In this document: one piece after another, positions 1 to 10,400 of the stretch | Position numbering within the stretch: position 1 is the stretch's first letter | Layout: each line of letters opens with the position of its first letter | DNA from: Streptomyces sp. NRRL F-5122 | GTDB lineage: Bacteria; Actinomycetota; Actinomycetes; Streptomycetales; Streptomycetaceae | Direction of reading: 5' to 3' | Assembly: GCF_001507435.1 (NCBI RefSeq) | Contig: NZ_LMWH01000240.1 | Coordinates: 62,001 to 126,000 of the forward strand | Length of the DNA stretch: 64,000 nucleotides | The notes under the pieces: model-generated | What the model was told of the DNA's origin: nothing | What the model saw: the letters and a program-made list of their open reading frames with translations, nothing else | Databases searched by the model: none | Made by a program: the position numbers and the translations under genes

Positions 1-2
1 TG

Positions 3-977
3 GTCGGTTACCGCGTCATCCACGCCCTCGGCCGGCTCGCGAGCGTCATCTGCGCGCTCGCCTTCGTCTACCTGGGCATTCGCCTGCTCGATCACGTCGA
101 CCTCTCGACGCTGATGAAGGACGCGCACTTCTCGCTGTCGATGTTCCTGCTCGCGATGTCGCTGTCGGCGTCCTGGCAACTCGCGTTCGGGCCCTACGTC
201 GCGGACTACTCGCGCTATCTGCCGCGCACCATCTCCGGCCGGGCCACCTTCTGGTGGACCCTGTCGGGCTCGGCGATCGGCTCGCAGTGGTCGATGACGT
301 TCGGCGTGCTGGTGGCGGCGACGGCCGGCGACAAGTTCCTCGCCAACCAGGTCGGCTATGTCGTCGGGCTCGGCGGCACGGGCCTGATCGCGTCCTTCCT
401 CTACTTCGTGATCGCGCTCGGCAAGCTGACCATCAACGTGCTCAACACCTACGGCGGCTTCATGTCGATGGTCACGAGCGTCAGCGGGTTCCGCGGCCGG
501 CGTCTGCTCTCCCAGCGCGGCCGGGCCGCCTACATCGCGTTGATCATGATCGCGGGCACGGCGGTCGCGCTCCTCGGCAAGGACAGCTTCCTGGCCTCGT
601 TCAAGGATTTCCTGCTCTTCCTGCTGACCTTCTTCACTCCGTGGTCGGCCATCAACCTGGTCGACTACTACCTGATCTCGAAGGAGCGCTACGACATCCC
701 GGCGCTCTTCGACCCCAAGGGCCGTTACGGCGCCTGGCGGTGGGACGCGCTCGTGGTGTACGCGGTGGGTCTGCTTGCCCAACTGCCCTTCCTTTCCACG
801 GCGTTCTACACCGGTCCGCTGGTCGATCCGCTGGGCGGCGCGGACGTCTCCTGGATCGTCGGCCTCGTGGTACCCGCGCTGCTGTACTGGCTGCTGGCCC
901 GGCGGAACCCGGCGCTGCCCAGCGGGAACGAGTCCCGCACGAAGCCGGCGACCGCCTCGAGGACCGAGGCCGTCTAG
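3..977 (+). CDS. NCS1-family nucleobase/vitamin permease, C-terminal part
   Basis: The frame is open from the first bases, so the true start lies upstream and about 324 C-terminal codons are present. The product is strongly hydrophobic with repeated membrane segments. The FGPYVADYSRYLP segment is typical of the NCS1 (cytosine, purine, uracil, hydantoin, thiamine) transporter family, proton or sodium symporters of the cytoplasmic membrane. The C-terminus ends in a short charged tail. The substrate cannot be told from this fragment. The next gene is convergent, so this permease is not part of the following sulfur operon. Confidence 0.8.
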   Translation, partial: VGYRVIHALGRLASVICALAFVYLGIRLLDHVDLSTLMKDAHFSLSMFLLAMSLSASWQLAFGPYVADYSRYLPRTISGRATFWWTLSGSAIGSQWSMTFGVLVAATAGDKFLANQVGYVVGLGGTGLIASFLYFVIALGKLTINVLNTYGGFMSMVTSVSGFRGRRLLSQRGRAAYIALIMIAGTAVALLGKDSFLASFKDFLLFLLTFFTPWSAINLVDYYLISKERYDIPALFDPKGRYGAWRWDALVVYAVGLLAQLPFLSTAFYTGPLVDPLGGADVSWIVGLVVPALLYWLLARRNPALPSGNESRTKPATASRTEAV

Positions 978-1359
978 GGTCTCTCGTTCGGATCGGGTCG
1001 GCTGAGAGACTGCGCCTTTCAGTCGACCCGCGTCGCGGGCGGGCTCGGACGGAGCGTCGCCCGCCCGCCTCGGGCGGCTCGTTTCGGAAGGGCGATCGCC
1101 GCGGTCAACGGCTGCTCCCGGCACCGGAGAAGGGTTCGCGGGCGGAGTGCCGGGGGTCCTCGGCTGGGTGGAGGGGGTGACTCCACAGGTCCTGCGCCCG
1201 AAGCCTCGGCAGGACCCCTTCGCCGAACCAGTACGGCGAGCTTCGCGTCCTCGACCCGGAGGTGTTCACCGCGCAGATCCACGTGCGGGGCGCGAGTTGC
1301 CGTCGCCTCGGCGGCGGCCGTGTCCCGGAGCGGGTGGCCCGGGCCGCGGACCACGCCGC
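978..1359. other. Intergenic stretch between convergent genes, no gene supported
   Basis: This 382-base gap separates the permease from the convergent FMN reductase gene. Several frames are open, but none shows a ribosome binding site or a recognisable family. I see no convincing terminator hairpin. It may hold decayed coding sequence, but nothing can be named. Confidence 0.4.
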
Positions 1360-1917
1360 TCATCCGGCCGCCGTCAGTACCGTCGTACGGCCGCCCAGTG
1401 CGGCGGAGAACTGATCCGTGACCTGCACCAGGGGTCCCGCCGAGCCCGGTGCGAGGGTGACCGTCCCGTCGTCGGACACGGTGATGTCCTTGTCCAGCGT
1501 GAACCAGCCGGGAACGATGTGCGTGGCGCCCATGGAGCTCAGCACGGGACGCAGGGCATAGTCGATGGCCAGGACATGGGCGACGGATCCGCCGGTGGCC
1601 AGTGGCAGCACGGTCTTGCCCGCCAGCGCGTACTGCGGGAGCAGGTCGAGCAGCGACTTCAGCAGCCCGGAATAAGCGGCCTTGTAGACGGGCGTGCCGA
1701 TGACGATGCCCTCCGCCCGTTCGAACAGGGCAATGGCCTCGACGATCGCGGGGTTCCTGAAGTCGGCGCCGAGCAGTGCCTCGGCGGGGAGAGTGCGGAC
1801 GTTCAGGGTGGTCACCTCGTGCCCCTGCGCGACGAGGCGCTTGTCCAGGTGGCGCAGGAGCCGTGCGGTGCGGGAGGTGGCGGAGGGGCTTCCGGAGACG
1901 GAGAGGACGGTGGCCAT
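1360..1917 (-). CDS. ssuE: NADPH-dependent FMN reductase, SsuE-like
   Basis: This 185-residue flavodoxin-fold protein begins MATVLSVSGSPS, matching the SSSR/GSP-type phosphate loop of SsuE-family FMN reductases. Its length is normal for the family. It is expected to supply reduced FMN in the cytoplasm to the two-component LLM monooxygenases encoded upstream on the same strand. A GAAAGG ribosome binding site precedes the ATG. A 163-base gap separates it from the preceding monooxygenase, so it may be the last gene of the operon or have its own promoter. The exact substrate partner is inferred from context. Confidence 0.85.
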   Translation of the reverse strand: MATVLSVSGSPSATSRTARLLRHLDKRLVAQGHEVTTLNVRTLPAEALLGADFRNPAIVEAIALFERAEGIVIGTPVYKAAYSGLLKSLLDLLPQYALAGKTVLPLATGGSVAHVLAIDYALRPVLSSMGATHIVPGWFTLDKDITVSDDGTVTLAPGSAGPLVQVTDQFSAALGGRTTVLTAAG

Positions 1918-2080
1918 GCGGCGGCCTTTCAGGAGTACCGGGTGGACTGGGGCGGTTCGCCGCCGGGGACGCCGCGGCCGAACTCACGAGGCGTGTGCGC
2001 GAGGGTGCCGGGGATCCGGCCGGTGGCCGCCGGGACGGCTCCGGGAGCGATGTCACGGGTGCCGCCCCGCGGGAAGGGCT

Positions 2081-3457
2081 TCACGACGCGGCCCGCTGCT
2101 CGCCCGGCAGGTCGTCGGGGTGGGCGAGGCCGAGCTGGTGCCGCAGCGTCGGGCCCTCGTACCGTGTGCGGAAGACGCCCCGTTCCTGCAGCAGGGGGAC
2201 GACCTTGTCGGCGAACTCGTCGAGGCCGCCCGGTGTGATGTGCGGGACCAGGATGAATCCGTCGGCGGCGTCGGCCTGTACGAAGTCGTTGATGGTCCTG
2301 GCGACGGTGGCCGGTGAGCCCACGAAGTTCTGCCGGTTGCCGGTGTTGACGACCAGGTCACGAATGGACCAGTGGTTGGCGGCGGCCAGTTCCCGCCACT
2401 CCCGTGCCGTGGCCAGTGGGTCCCGGTACATGCGTACTTGGGCGCGGCCCTCGGCGATATGGGTGTCGCCGACATGGGGGTCGATGTCGGGAAGCGGCCC
2501 GTCGGGGTCGTACGACGACAGGTCCCGGTTCCAGACGAACTCGAGATGTTTGATGGCGGTGGCGCCGCTGACCTGCCGGCGGCGCACTTCGCGCGCCCGT
2601 TCCGACGCCTCCGCGTCGGTGTCGCCCAGCACGAAGGTGGCGGCGGGCAGGATCAGCAGTTGGTCGGGGCGCCTGCCGTACTTGGCGAGGCGGTTCTTCA
2701 CGTCCGTGTAGAAGGCCTGCCCCGCTTCCAGGGTGGCGTACCGGCTGAAGATCGCGTCGGCTCCGGCCGCGGCGAACTCGCGTCCCTCGTCGGAGTCGCC
2801 CGCCTGGAAGACGACCGGGCGGCCCTGCGGGGAACGCGGGACGTTGAACCGGCCGTGGATGTCGAAGTGCCGACCCGAGTGGACGAAGGCGCCGGCCTTG
2901 GCGTCCCTCAGGAAGGTTCCGGTCGCCCGGTCCGCGACGATCTCGTCACCGCGCCAGGAATCGAAGAGTTCGTTCGCGGTGGCCAGGAACTCTTCGGCGC
3001 GCGAGTACCGCTCCTCCTGCGGCAGAAAGCCTCCCCGGCGGAAGTTCTCCCCGGTGAAGGCGTCCCAGGACGTGACGACGTTCCATGCGGAGCGGCCGCC
3101 GGACAGGTGGTCGAGGCTGGCGAACTGGCGGGCCACCTCGTAGGGCTCGTTGAAGGTGGAGTTGATGGTGCCGGTCAGTCCGAGGTGTTCGGTGACGGCG
3201 GCGAGCGCGGCGAGGACGGTGAAGGTGTCGGGTCGGCCGACGACGTCCAAGTCGTAGATCTGCCCGCCCTGTTCGCGCAGTCTGAGACCTTCCGCGAGGA
3301 AGAGGAAGTCGAACTTGGCTCGTTCGGCGGTCTGCGCGAAGTGGACGAAGGAGCGGAAGTCGATGTGACTGCCGGCCTCGGGGTCGCTCCACACCGTGGT
3401 GTTGTTGACTCCGGGGAAATGGGCGGCCAGATGGATCTGCTTGGGCGGCTTGTTCAT
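2081..3457 (-). CDS. FMN-dependent LLM monooxygenase, NtaA/SnaA/DszA family
   Basis: This 458-residue protein starts MNKPPKQIHLAAHFPGVNN and carries landmarks of the NtaA/SnaA/DszA branch of the bacterial luciferase-like superfamily: DHLSGGRSAWNVVTS, a WRGDEIV segment and SPQGRPVVFQAG. Such enzymes use reduced FMN and oxygen to oxidise sulfur or nitrogen compounds or cleave C-S bonds. I chose the ATG at 3457 because GGAGGAG lies just upstream; the frame stays open further but has no similar site. It follows the next monooxygenase gene by only 20 bases and is therefore cotranscribed. It is probably a YtmO/YtnJ-type enzyme acting on imported thioethers, but the substrate is inferred from neighbours. 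Confidence 0.85.
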   Translation of the reverse strand: MNKPPKQIHLAAHFPGVNNTTVWSDPEAGSHIDFRSFVHFAQTAERAKFDFLFLAEGLRLREQGGQIYDLDVVGRPDTFTVLAALAAVTEHLGLTGTINSTFNEPYEVARQFASLDHLSGGRSAWNVVTSWDAFTGENFRRGGFLPQEERYSRAEEFLATANELFDSWRGDEIVADRATGTFLRDAKAGAFVHSGRHFDIHGRFNVPRSPQGRPVVFQAGDSDEGREFAAAGADAIFSRYATLEAGQAFYTDVKNRLAKYGRRPDQLLILPAATFVLGDTDAEASERAREVRRRQVSGATAIKHLEFVWNRDLSSYDPDGPLPDIDPHVGDTHIAEGRAQVRMYRDPLATAREWRELAAANHWSIRDLVVNTGNRQNFVGSPATVARTINDFVQADAADGFILVPHITPGGLDEFADKVVPLLQERGVFRTRYEGPTLRHQLGLAHPDDLPGEQRAAS

Positions 3458-3477
3458 GGTGCTTCGGCTCCTCCGGC

Positions 3478-4689
3478 TCAGGCGGTGGCGTAGCGGTTGG
3501 CGGGGCGGGCGAGGCCGAGCAGTCCGCGCAGGGTGTCGGCCTCGTAGGCGCGGCGGAAGGCGCCCCGCCGCTGCAGTTCGGGGACGAGACCCCGGGTGAT
3601 CGCCGAAAGGTCGTGGCCGAGTACGCCGGGACGCAGCCGGTAGCCGGTGAGCCCCGCCGACTGCCACTCCTGGAGGAGATCGGCGAGTTGGGCGGGGGTG
3701 CCGGTGAAGATGCGGGCGTCACTGGTGTACGGCTCGCCCGCGAGCGCGTCGAGGCGTTCGCGCCGGGCCGCCGCGGCCGCGGGATCGCTGTCGAGGAAGA
3801 CCACCAGGTCGGCGAAGACGTGCAAGGGCGTGCCGGGACGGCCGGCCGCCGCCTGCTCGGCGCGGACTTCGGCGACGATCGCCCGGACCTGCTCGGTGTG
3901 GTGCGGGGTGACATAGCCGATGTCGGCCTGGCGGCCCACGAGCCGGTAGGGCACCGTCCAGTGGGCGAGGGCGCTGACGACGGGCTGGCCCTGCGGTGGG
4001 CGCGGTGTGATGGACGGTCCCCTGACGCTGAAGTGGCGGCCCTCGAAGTCGATGTAGTGGAGCTTGTCGCGGTCGATGAAGCGGCCGGTGGCGGCGTCGC
4101 GGATCTCCGCGTCGTCCTCCCAGCTGTCCCAGAGCCGGCGCACCACCTCCACGTAGTCGGCGGCCTCGTCGAAGAGGTCGCCGATCACCTCCCGTGCGGC
4201 CAGGCTCTCGTAGCCGTCGATGCGGGGGATCGTGCGGCGGCCGAAGTGCGCCGCCTCGTTCGGACGGGCCGTGATCTGCACGCGCAGGCCCGCGCGGCCG
4301 GTGCTCACGTGGTCGAGGGTGGCGATCGCCTTGGCGATGTGGAACGGCTCGGTGTGGGTGGCGACCACGGTCGGGACCAGGCCGATGTGCCGGGTGAGCG
4401 GTGCGACGCGGGAAGCGACGAGTACGGCGTCCAGGCGGCCGCGGACCTGGTCCGTGCGCTCGTCGGGGTCGAGGAAGTGGGTCGACTGGGGGCCGAGGCC
4501 GTCCTCGAAGGTCACGAAGTCGAGCAGACCGCGCTCGGCCTCGGCGACCAGCTCGGCCCAGTATCCGGCGGAGTACAGACTGCCGGGTTCGGCCACCGGC
4601 TCCCGCCAGGAGGCGGGGTGCCAGCCGGTGCCGTCCAGGGCGACGGCGAGGTGCAGCGCTGAAGAAGGCGGGGAGGTCTGTGTGGACAC
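3478..4689 (-). CDS. Second LLM flavin-dependent oxidoreductase
   Basis: This 403-residue protein begins at a GTG preceded by a GAAAGG motif. It contains luciferase-like landmarks: an N-terminal AVALDGTGWHP strand, a central DHVSTGRAGLRVQITARP segment and a C-terminal PAQLADLLQEWQSAGLTGYRLRPG segment. It belongs to the same superfamily as its neighbour but is clearly diverged, so the pair is not a recent duplication. It probably forms part of the same FMNH2-dependent oxidation route for sulfur compounds. It lies 79 bases downstream of the binding-protein gene, in the same orientation. Substrate unknown. Confidence 0.8.
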   Translation of the reverse strand: MSTQTSPPSSALHLAVALDGTGWHPASWREPVAEPGSLYSAGYWAELVAEAERGLLDFVTFEDGLGPQSTHFLDPDERTDQVRGRLDAVLVASRVAPLTRHIGLVPTVVATHTEPFHIAKAIATLDHVSTGRAGLRVQITARPNEAAHFGRRTIPRIDGYESLAAREVIGDLFDEAADYVEVVRRLWDSWEDDAEIRDAATGRFIDRDKLHYIDFEGRHFSVRGPSITPRPPQGQPVVSALAHWTVPYRLVGRQADIGYVTPHHTEQVRAIVAEVRAEQAAAGRPGTPLHVFADLVVFLDSDPAAAAARRERLDALAGEPYTSDARIFTGTPAQLADLLQEWQSAGLTGYRLRPGVLGHDLSAITRGLVPELQRRGAFRRAYEADTLRGLLGLARPANRYATA

Positions 4690-4768
4690 GAGCGGATGCC
4701 TTTCTGAAAGGAGTCCTGGGCGCGAAGGGGGTGTGTGCCAGGCGGACCACTCCCGCGCTCCGATGCGG

Positions 4769-5752
4769 CTACTTGTTGGACCTGGGCAGTCCGGGCGGGT
4801 TGATCTCCGACTTCGACACGGCCTCGTCGGACAGGCCCCAGCGCTCGAGCACCTTCGCGTAAGTGCCGTTACGGATGACCTCGTTGAGGGCGTCGGCGAG
4901 CGGTTGGACCAGGCCGCTGTCCTTCTTGGTGGTGGCCGCTATGAGGCCCTGGAGGCTTGCGCCCGCACCGGAGTAGGTGCCGACGACCTCTGTTCGGCCC
5001 GTGGTGGCCGCGTGGTAGGCGGCGGTCGGGTTGGGGCCCAGATAGAGGTCGATGCGGCCGGATCGCAGAGCGAGGTAGGTGTCGCTGTCGTTCTGGTAGT
5101 ACTTGATGTCCACCGGCTTGCGGCCGGCCTTCTCGTTCTCCTTGCTCCATTCGATGAGCAGCTTCTCCTGGTTGGTGCCGCTGCTCACGGCGACCGTCCT
5201 GCCCGCCACGTCCGCGGGGCCCCGGACCTTCAGGCCGCTGCCCTTCTTCGCCTCGAAGCCGAGGTTGTCCTCGCGGTAGGTGGCGAAGTCGTACTTCTCC
5301 TTGCGCTCCTCGGTGTCGGTGACGTTGCTGAAGCCGGCGTCGTACTTGCCGCTGTCGAGGCCGACGAAGATGTTCTCCCAGGAGACGGTGGTGATGTGCG
5401 GCTCGAGACCGAGGACGTCGGCGACCAGATGGGCGATGTCGGGCTCGACCCCGATGACGGTCCTGTTGTCGGTCGCGTGGAAGTTCAGCGGTGCCGCCGA
5501 GCCGGACGACGCGACGATCTCCAGGGTGCCTCTCTTCCTGATCCTCTCCGGGACCTCCGCGGCTATGGAGTCGACCTTGCCCGTGGTGACGCGGTTCTGG
5601 TCGGGACTGAGGTTGATCTTCGTCGTGCTGCCCTTCGTGGCCGCGACCTCGGTCGTGCCGCCGTCGGAGGGGTTGGCGCAGGCGGCCAGGACGAGGGCCG
5701 AGGAGAGCGTCAGCGCGGCGGCGACGGTGTGGCGGGCGAGAGTCGCGGTCAT
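4769..5752 (-). CDS. Polar amino acid-type ABC transporter substrate-binding lipoprotein (1)
   Basis: This 327-residue family 3 solute-binding protein has a lipoprotein signal: a hydrophobic stretch ending in LVLAAC with the lipid-anchored cysteine near residue 26. The mature part shows family 3 features such as RKRGTLEIVASSG, GVEPDIAHLVADVLGL and the two-lobed YLALRSGRIDLYLG segment. It would sit on the outer face of the membrane and deliver an amino acid-like ligand to the permease and ATPase encoded upstream. Two such binding proteins occur in this operon, as in TcyJ/TcyK cystine and S-alkylcysteine systems. I chose the ATG at 5752 because it places the signal peptide at the N-terminus. 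Confidence 0.88.
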   Translation of the reverse strand: MTATLARHTVAAALTLSSALVLAACANPSDGGTTEVAATKGSTTKINLSPDQNRVTTGKVDSIAAEVPERIRKRGTLEIVASSGSAAPLNFHATDNRTVIGVEPDIAHLVADVLGLEPHITTVSWENIFVGLDSGKYDAGFSNVTDTEERKEKYDFATYREDNLGFEAKKGSGLKVRGPADVAGRTVAVSSGTNQEKLLIEWSKENEKAGRKPVDIKYYQNDSDTYLALRSGRIDLYLGPNPTAAYHAATTGRTEVVGTYSGAGASLQGLIAATTKKDSGLVQPLADALNEVIRNGTYAKVLERWGLSDEAVSKSEINPPGLPRSNK

Positions 5753-5792
5753 GGTCGTACTCCTTGTGTGTGCGAGCGGCGGTGACGGGGCG

Positions 5793-6553
<761 letters not shown>

Positions 6554-6557
<4 letters not shown>

Positions 6558-7564
6558 CGGCTCTCTCCCAGGGGGTTCAGGGGTACGACGGGCTGGTCGC
6601 GCCGGGCTGCCGCCGCGCGCAGATCACGCACGAAGCGCCGGGCACGCTGGAGCGGAGTGGGCGGCGGCGTGCGGTCGGCGCCCCGCGCGTAGCGGCGCTC
6701 CACGTAGTACTGGGCGACCGACAGCAGCGAGGTCAGGACGACGTACCAGGCGGTGGCGACCAGCAGCAGCGGGATCACCCGGCCGTTGCGGCCGTAGACG
6801 ACCTGCACCTGGTAGAACAGCTCGCCGATGGCCATCACATAGACCACGGACGTGCCCTTGAGGAGGCCGATGATCTCGTTGCCCGCCGTGGGCAGGATCG
6901 CGCGCATGGCCTGTGGCAGGACGATACGGCGGATCTGCCGCAGTCGCGGGATGCCCAGTGCGGCGGCGGCCTCGGACTGCCCGTGGTCGACCGAGATGAC
7001 GCCGCCGCGGACGATCTCGGCGGCATAGGCGGCCTGGTGCAGCGTCAGGCCGATGACCGCGGCGCCGATGGTGCCGATCAGGCTGTCGCTGTCGACGGAC
7101 CAGAACACCGGGCCGAAGGGGATGCCTACGCCCAGCCTGTCGTACAGGGCGCTCAGGTTGAACCAGAAGACCAGTTGCACGATCATCGGGATCGACCGGA
7201 AGATCCAGATGTACGTCCAGGCCACGGTCTGCAGTACCGGGCTGCGCGACAGTCGCATGAAGGCCAGGACGGTGCCGAGAAGGAAGCCGAGCACGGTGGC
7301 GTAGGCGGTGAGTTGCAGGGTCACCCACACCGCCTGGACGATCGTCTCCGACAGGACGTAGGCACGGAAGACGCCCCACTCCCACACGGGGTTGGTGGCC
7401 AGGCCGTGCACGAACTGGGCGACCAGCACCAGCACGACGACGGCCGCCGTCCAGCGGGCGTAGTGGCGGGCGGGGACGACCCTGAGCGCTTCCGGGGCGG
7501 GCGGAACGTCGGGGGCGGTGCCCGGGGAGATCGCGCCGGGTGGCGCGGTACGGGTGGTGGGCAT
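6554..7564 (-). CDS. Amino acid ABC transporter permease (1)
   Basis: This 336-residue inner-membrane permease of the HisM/GlnP family has about five membrane segments after a cytoplasmic N-terminus. The conserved EAA loop reads GQSEAAAALGIPRLRQIRRI and contacts the ATPase. It sits between its ATPase and a binding-protein gene. A second permease of the same family is encoded divergently at 10761-11762; together they would make a TcyL/TcyM-like heterodimer. The C-terminal tail is rich in arginine and proline. Confidence 0.92.
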
Positions 7565-7580
7565 GGTGGGGTCCCTGCTC

Positions 7581-8528
7581 CTATGTGTGCTCGGGCGGGC
7601 TGATGCGGGACGTGCCGATCGCGGAGCCGGTGGTGCCCCACTTCCTGAGGATCCGGGCGTATGTGCCGTCCTTGATCAGCTCGTTGACGGCGGCCTGGAA
7701 CGGCTTGGTGAGGGGGGAGCCCTTCTTGAAGGCGAAACCGACGTCGAGGCGGTGGTACTCGCCGAGGAACGTGGTGTGGGCGGCGGGCTGCGCGGCCTGG
7801 TGGCGCAGCCCGTTGATGGTCGACATGATCACGTCGATACGGCCCTGCTGGAGGGCGGTGAGGGTCGCCCCGTTCTCCGAGTAGACCTTCACGTCGTAGG
7901 GCTTCTTGCCGGCCTTCGCGCACACCCCCTTCTGCGCGTCGAGCGTCGCCTCGAAGGTGGTTCCTGCGCCGATGCCCACGGTCCGTCCGCACAGCTGGGT
8001 CAGATCGCCGATCCGCTTGCCGAACGACGTGTCGCCCTGCTTCACCGCGAAGCCCTGGCCGTCGTCGATGTAGGTGACGAAGTCGATGGTCCTCAGACGC
8101 TCGGTGGTGACGCCGAAATTGCCGGTGCCGACGTCGTACTTGCCACTGCGCAGGGCGGGCAGGATCGTCTCGAAGGAGGCGTCCTGCCGCTCCAGCCTGA
8201 CTCCGAGGACCTTCGCCACGGCGTCGGCGATGTCGATGTCCTGTCCCTCGGGTGTGTCGGAGCCGTCCGGGTAGTACGCCGAGGGCGGCGCTCCGACGGA
8301 GCTGCCGATCCGCAGCGTGCCCGACGAGCGGACGGATGCCGGGAGCAGAGCGGCGACGGCGTCCACCGTGCGGACGGCGGCGACCGGGTCGTCCGCGGTC
8401 GCCCGCGCAGCCGGCACCGCCTCGTCGCCGGGGTCGCCGGAGCCGCACGCGGTCAGGGTCAGCAGGGGCAGGAGCGCGGCGGTGGCCGCGAGCGGGCGCA
8501 GACGTGCGCCGATGCCATGGAGCTTCAC
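7581..8528 (-). CDS. Polar amino acid-type ABC transporter substrate-binding lipoprotein (2)
   Basis: This 315-residue family 3 solute-binding lipoprotein has a signal peptide with LPLLTLTAC and the anchoring cysteine near residue 26. Conserved family features include VRSSGTLRIGSSVG, EGQDIDIADAVAKVLG and LTALQQGRIDVIMS. I chose the GTG at 8528: it overlaps the stop codon of the acetyltransferase gene as GTGA and gives a proper signal peptide, while the longer open frame upstream shadows other genes. It resembles the binding protein at 4769-5752 in family but is quite different in sequence, so ligands or affinities may differ. Confidence 0.88.
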   Translation of the reverse strand: MKLHGIGARLRPLAATAALLPLLTLTACGSGDPGDEAVPAARATADDPVAAVRTVDAVAALLPASVRSSGTLRIGSSVGAPPSAYYPDGSDTPEGQDIDIADAVAKVLGVRLERQDASFETILPALRSGKYDVGTGNFGVTTERLRTIDFVTYIDDGQGFAVKQGDTSFGKRIGDLTQLCGRTVGIGAGTTFEATLDAQKGVCAKAGKKPYDVKVYSENGATLTALQQGRIDVIMSTINGLRHQAAQPAAHTTFLGEYHRLDVGFAFKKGSPLTKPFQAAVNELIKDGTYARILRKWGTTGSAIGTSRISPPEHT

Positions 8529-9055
8529 TGGACGGGGGCCCTTCCGGTGGGTGCGGTGGCGGAGAGGTGTTTCTCGAAGGGGAGCGGGCCGATGGTTTCC
8601 GGATCGGCCCCGATGTCGAACAGCGGTGTGTAGCCGGTGGCCAGGTACAGGCCTCGGGCCTCCGGCTGGCGCGGCCCGGTGGTCAGCCGGATCCGCCGGT
8701 ACCCGCGGACGCCCGCCTCGTGTTCGAGCTCGGCGACGACGCGCCGGGCGAGGCCGCGCCGGCGGTGGGCCGAGTGCGTCCAGATCCGCTTCAGCTCGGC
8801 CGTGTCCGCGTCGTACCGCCGGAAGGCGCCGCCCGCGACGGGCTGGCCCCGCTCCAGGAGCAGCAGCAGAACACCGCCGTACGGTGCGGTGAACTCCTCG
8901 TCGGGGTAGCGGGCCAGTTCGGCGTGTGCGTCCTTGCCGTACCGGGTGGAGTACTCCTCGCCGAGTTCGTGCAGCAGGGGTCTCACGCGTGGGTCGGAGA
9001 CCGGGACATGCACCACCGTCGGCCCGGGGACGGGCTTCGGTGCGACGAAGGTCAT
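8525..9055 (-). CDS. GNAT-family N-acetyltransferase
   Basis: This 176-residue acetyl-CoA-dependent acyltransferase has the GNAT motif A region AELKRIWTHSAHRRRGLARRVVAELE, in which RRRGLAR is the pyrophosphate-binding loop, followed by LYLATGYTPL. ATG at 9055 overlaps the stop of the SsuD-like gene as ATGA, and its own stop overlaps the next gene as GTGA, so it is embedded in a tightly coupled operon. In Bacillus sulfur loci a GNAT enzyme (YtmI/YxeL) N-acetylates S-alkylcysteines before a monooxygenase attacks the C-S bond. That role is the best hypothesis here; no deacetylase gene is seen in the window. Confidence 0.85.
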   Translation of the reverse strand: MTFVAPKPVPGPTVVHVPVSDPRVRPLLHELGEEYSTRYGKDAHAELARYPDEEFTAPYGGVLLLLLERGQPVAGGAFRRYDADTAELKRIWTHSAHRRRGLARRVVAELEHEAGVRGYRRIRLTTGPRQPEARGLYLATGYTPLFDIGADPETIGPLPFEKHLSATAPTGRAPVQ

Positions 9056-10179
9056 TCGGCCACCGCCGCGTAGGTCCGGGGAGCATGCGCCGACCGCTCG
9101 GCGTCGCGCCTGGCGACCTCCTCGCGGACGATCGGGATCACGTGCCGCCCGAAGTCGACGGCGTCCCCGAGCAGGTCGTAGCCGCGGGCGGAGAGGATGT
9201 CGACGCCGATGTCGTAGTAGTCCAGCAGGGCCTGGGCGACTGTCTCCGGAGTGCCGACCAGGGCGTTGGAGTTGCCCGCGCCACCGGTCGCGGCGGCGGT
9301 CGGGGTCCACAGGGCGCGGTCGTAGCGCTCCCCCGCCTCGGCGATGGCGATCAGCCGCCGTGAGCCGGTGTTCTCCGGGGCGTCGCCGCGGTGGTGCCGG
9401 ACGAGGCCGGCTTCGCGCCGCTGCCGGATGGCACCGACCGTGCGGTGGGCCTTTTCCCAGGCCAGTTCCTCGGTCGGGGCGATGATCGGGCGGAAGGCGA
9501 CCTGGATGCGCGGCACGTCGGTACGGCCCGCCGCCCTCGCGGCGGCCTTCACCGCCTCGATCTGCTCGGCGGTCCTCTCCAGTGGCTCCCCCCACAGGCA
9601 GTAGATGTCCGCCTCGGCGCCCCCGGCGGCGTACGCGGCGGGCGAGGAACCTCCGAACGACACGTTCGGGCGGGGCTGCTGGACCGGGAAGACATCACTG
9701 ACGAAGTCGTGGAAGCGGTAGTGCCCGCCCTCGTGGTCGAAGGGCTCGTGGGTGGTCCAGATCTTCTTGACGACGCGGATGTATTCGCGGGTGCGGGCGT
9801 AGCGCTCGTCCTTGGTCAGGGTGTCGCCCTCGCGGCCCTGCTCGTGGTCGTTGCCGCCGGTGATGAAGTGCACGGTCAGCCGGCCCTCGCTGATCTGGTC
9901 GAGGGTGGCGAAGGTCTTGGCGGCGAAGGTGGGGTACGAGACGTTGGGGCGGTGGGCGAGCAGGATCTGCAGCCGGTCCGTCCGGCTCGCGATGTACGCG
10001 GCCGCCGGGGCAGGGTCCGGGGACCCGGAGCCATAGGCGAACAGCACCCGGTCCCAGCCGTGGTCCTCGTGCGCCCGGGCGAGCCGGAGCGTGTACTCCT
10101 TGTCGAATGCGGGGCCGGAGCGCGGGGTGGTTTCGGAGCCGTTGTTGGTCGCGGCGATGCCGAGGAACTCCACGGGCAT
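9052..10179 (-). CDS. SsuD-like FMNH2-dependent alkanesulfonate/LLM monooxygenase
   Basis: This 375-residue protein has SsuD-type landmarks: an N-terminal MPVEFLGIAATN strand, DQISEGRLTVHFITGGND, the KIWTTHEPFDHEGGHYRF segment and QQPRPNVSFGGSSPAA. These enzymes release sulfite from sulfonates, or oxidise related thio compounds, using FMNH2 and O2. It is the first full-length gene of the leftward operon and lies 221 bases downstream of a cysteine-rich leader ORF. The SsuE-like reductase at the far end of the operon is the likely flavin supplier. Confidence 0.85.
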   Translation of the reverse strand: MPVEFLGIAATNNGSETTPRSGPAFDKEYTLRLARAHEDHGWDRVLFAYGSGSPDPAPAAAYIASRTDRLQILLAHRPNVSYPTFAAKTFATLDQISEGRLTVHFITGGNDHEQGREGDTLTKDERYARTREYIRVVKKIWTTHEPFDHEGGHYRFHDFVSDVFPVQQPRPNVSFGGSSPAAYAAGGAEADIYCLWGEPLERTAEQIEAVKAAARAAGRTDVPRIQVAFRPIIAPTEELAWEKAHRTVGAIRQRREAGLVRHHRGDAPENTGSRRLIAIAEAGERYDRALWTPTAAATGGAGNSNALVGTPETVAQALLDYYDIGVDILSARGYDLLGDAVDFGRHVIPIVREEVARRDAERSAHAPRTYAAVAE

Positions 10180-10400
10180 GACAGAAGCCTTTCGAGAGGC
10201 TGTCCGTGTGGGGGCATGACGGAACTGCCCTGCACACGAGCATGGGTGACGAACCGTCAGACAAATGGACGGGGTGAGGCGGGCGTGACGACGCCGGGCG
10301 TCGGGAGATACGGGGGTGCGGCAGCGCGCGCAGGAGGAGTCTCGGCCCGCGACGGGGTCACCGAGGGAGGGAAGGGCCGGTCAGGCGGCCCGCTGCCGAG

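Noticed and set aside
1019..2056. Long minus-strand frame of 345 codons over the FMN reductase gene
   Set aside because: Arginine/proline-rich shadow of the real reductase frame with no family pattern or ribosome site.
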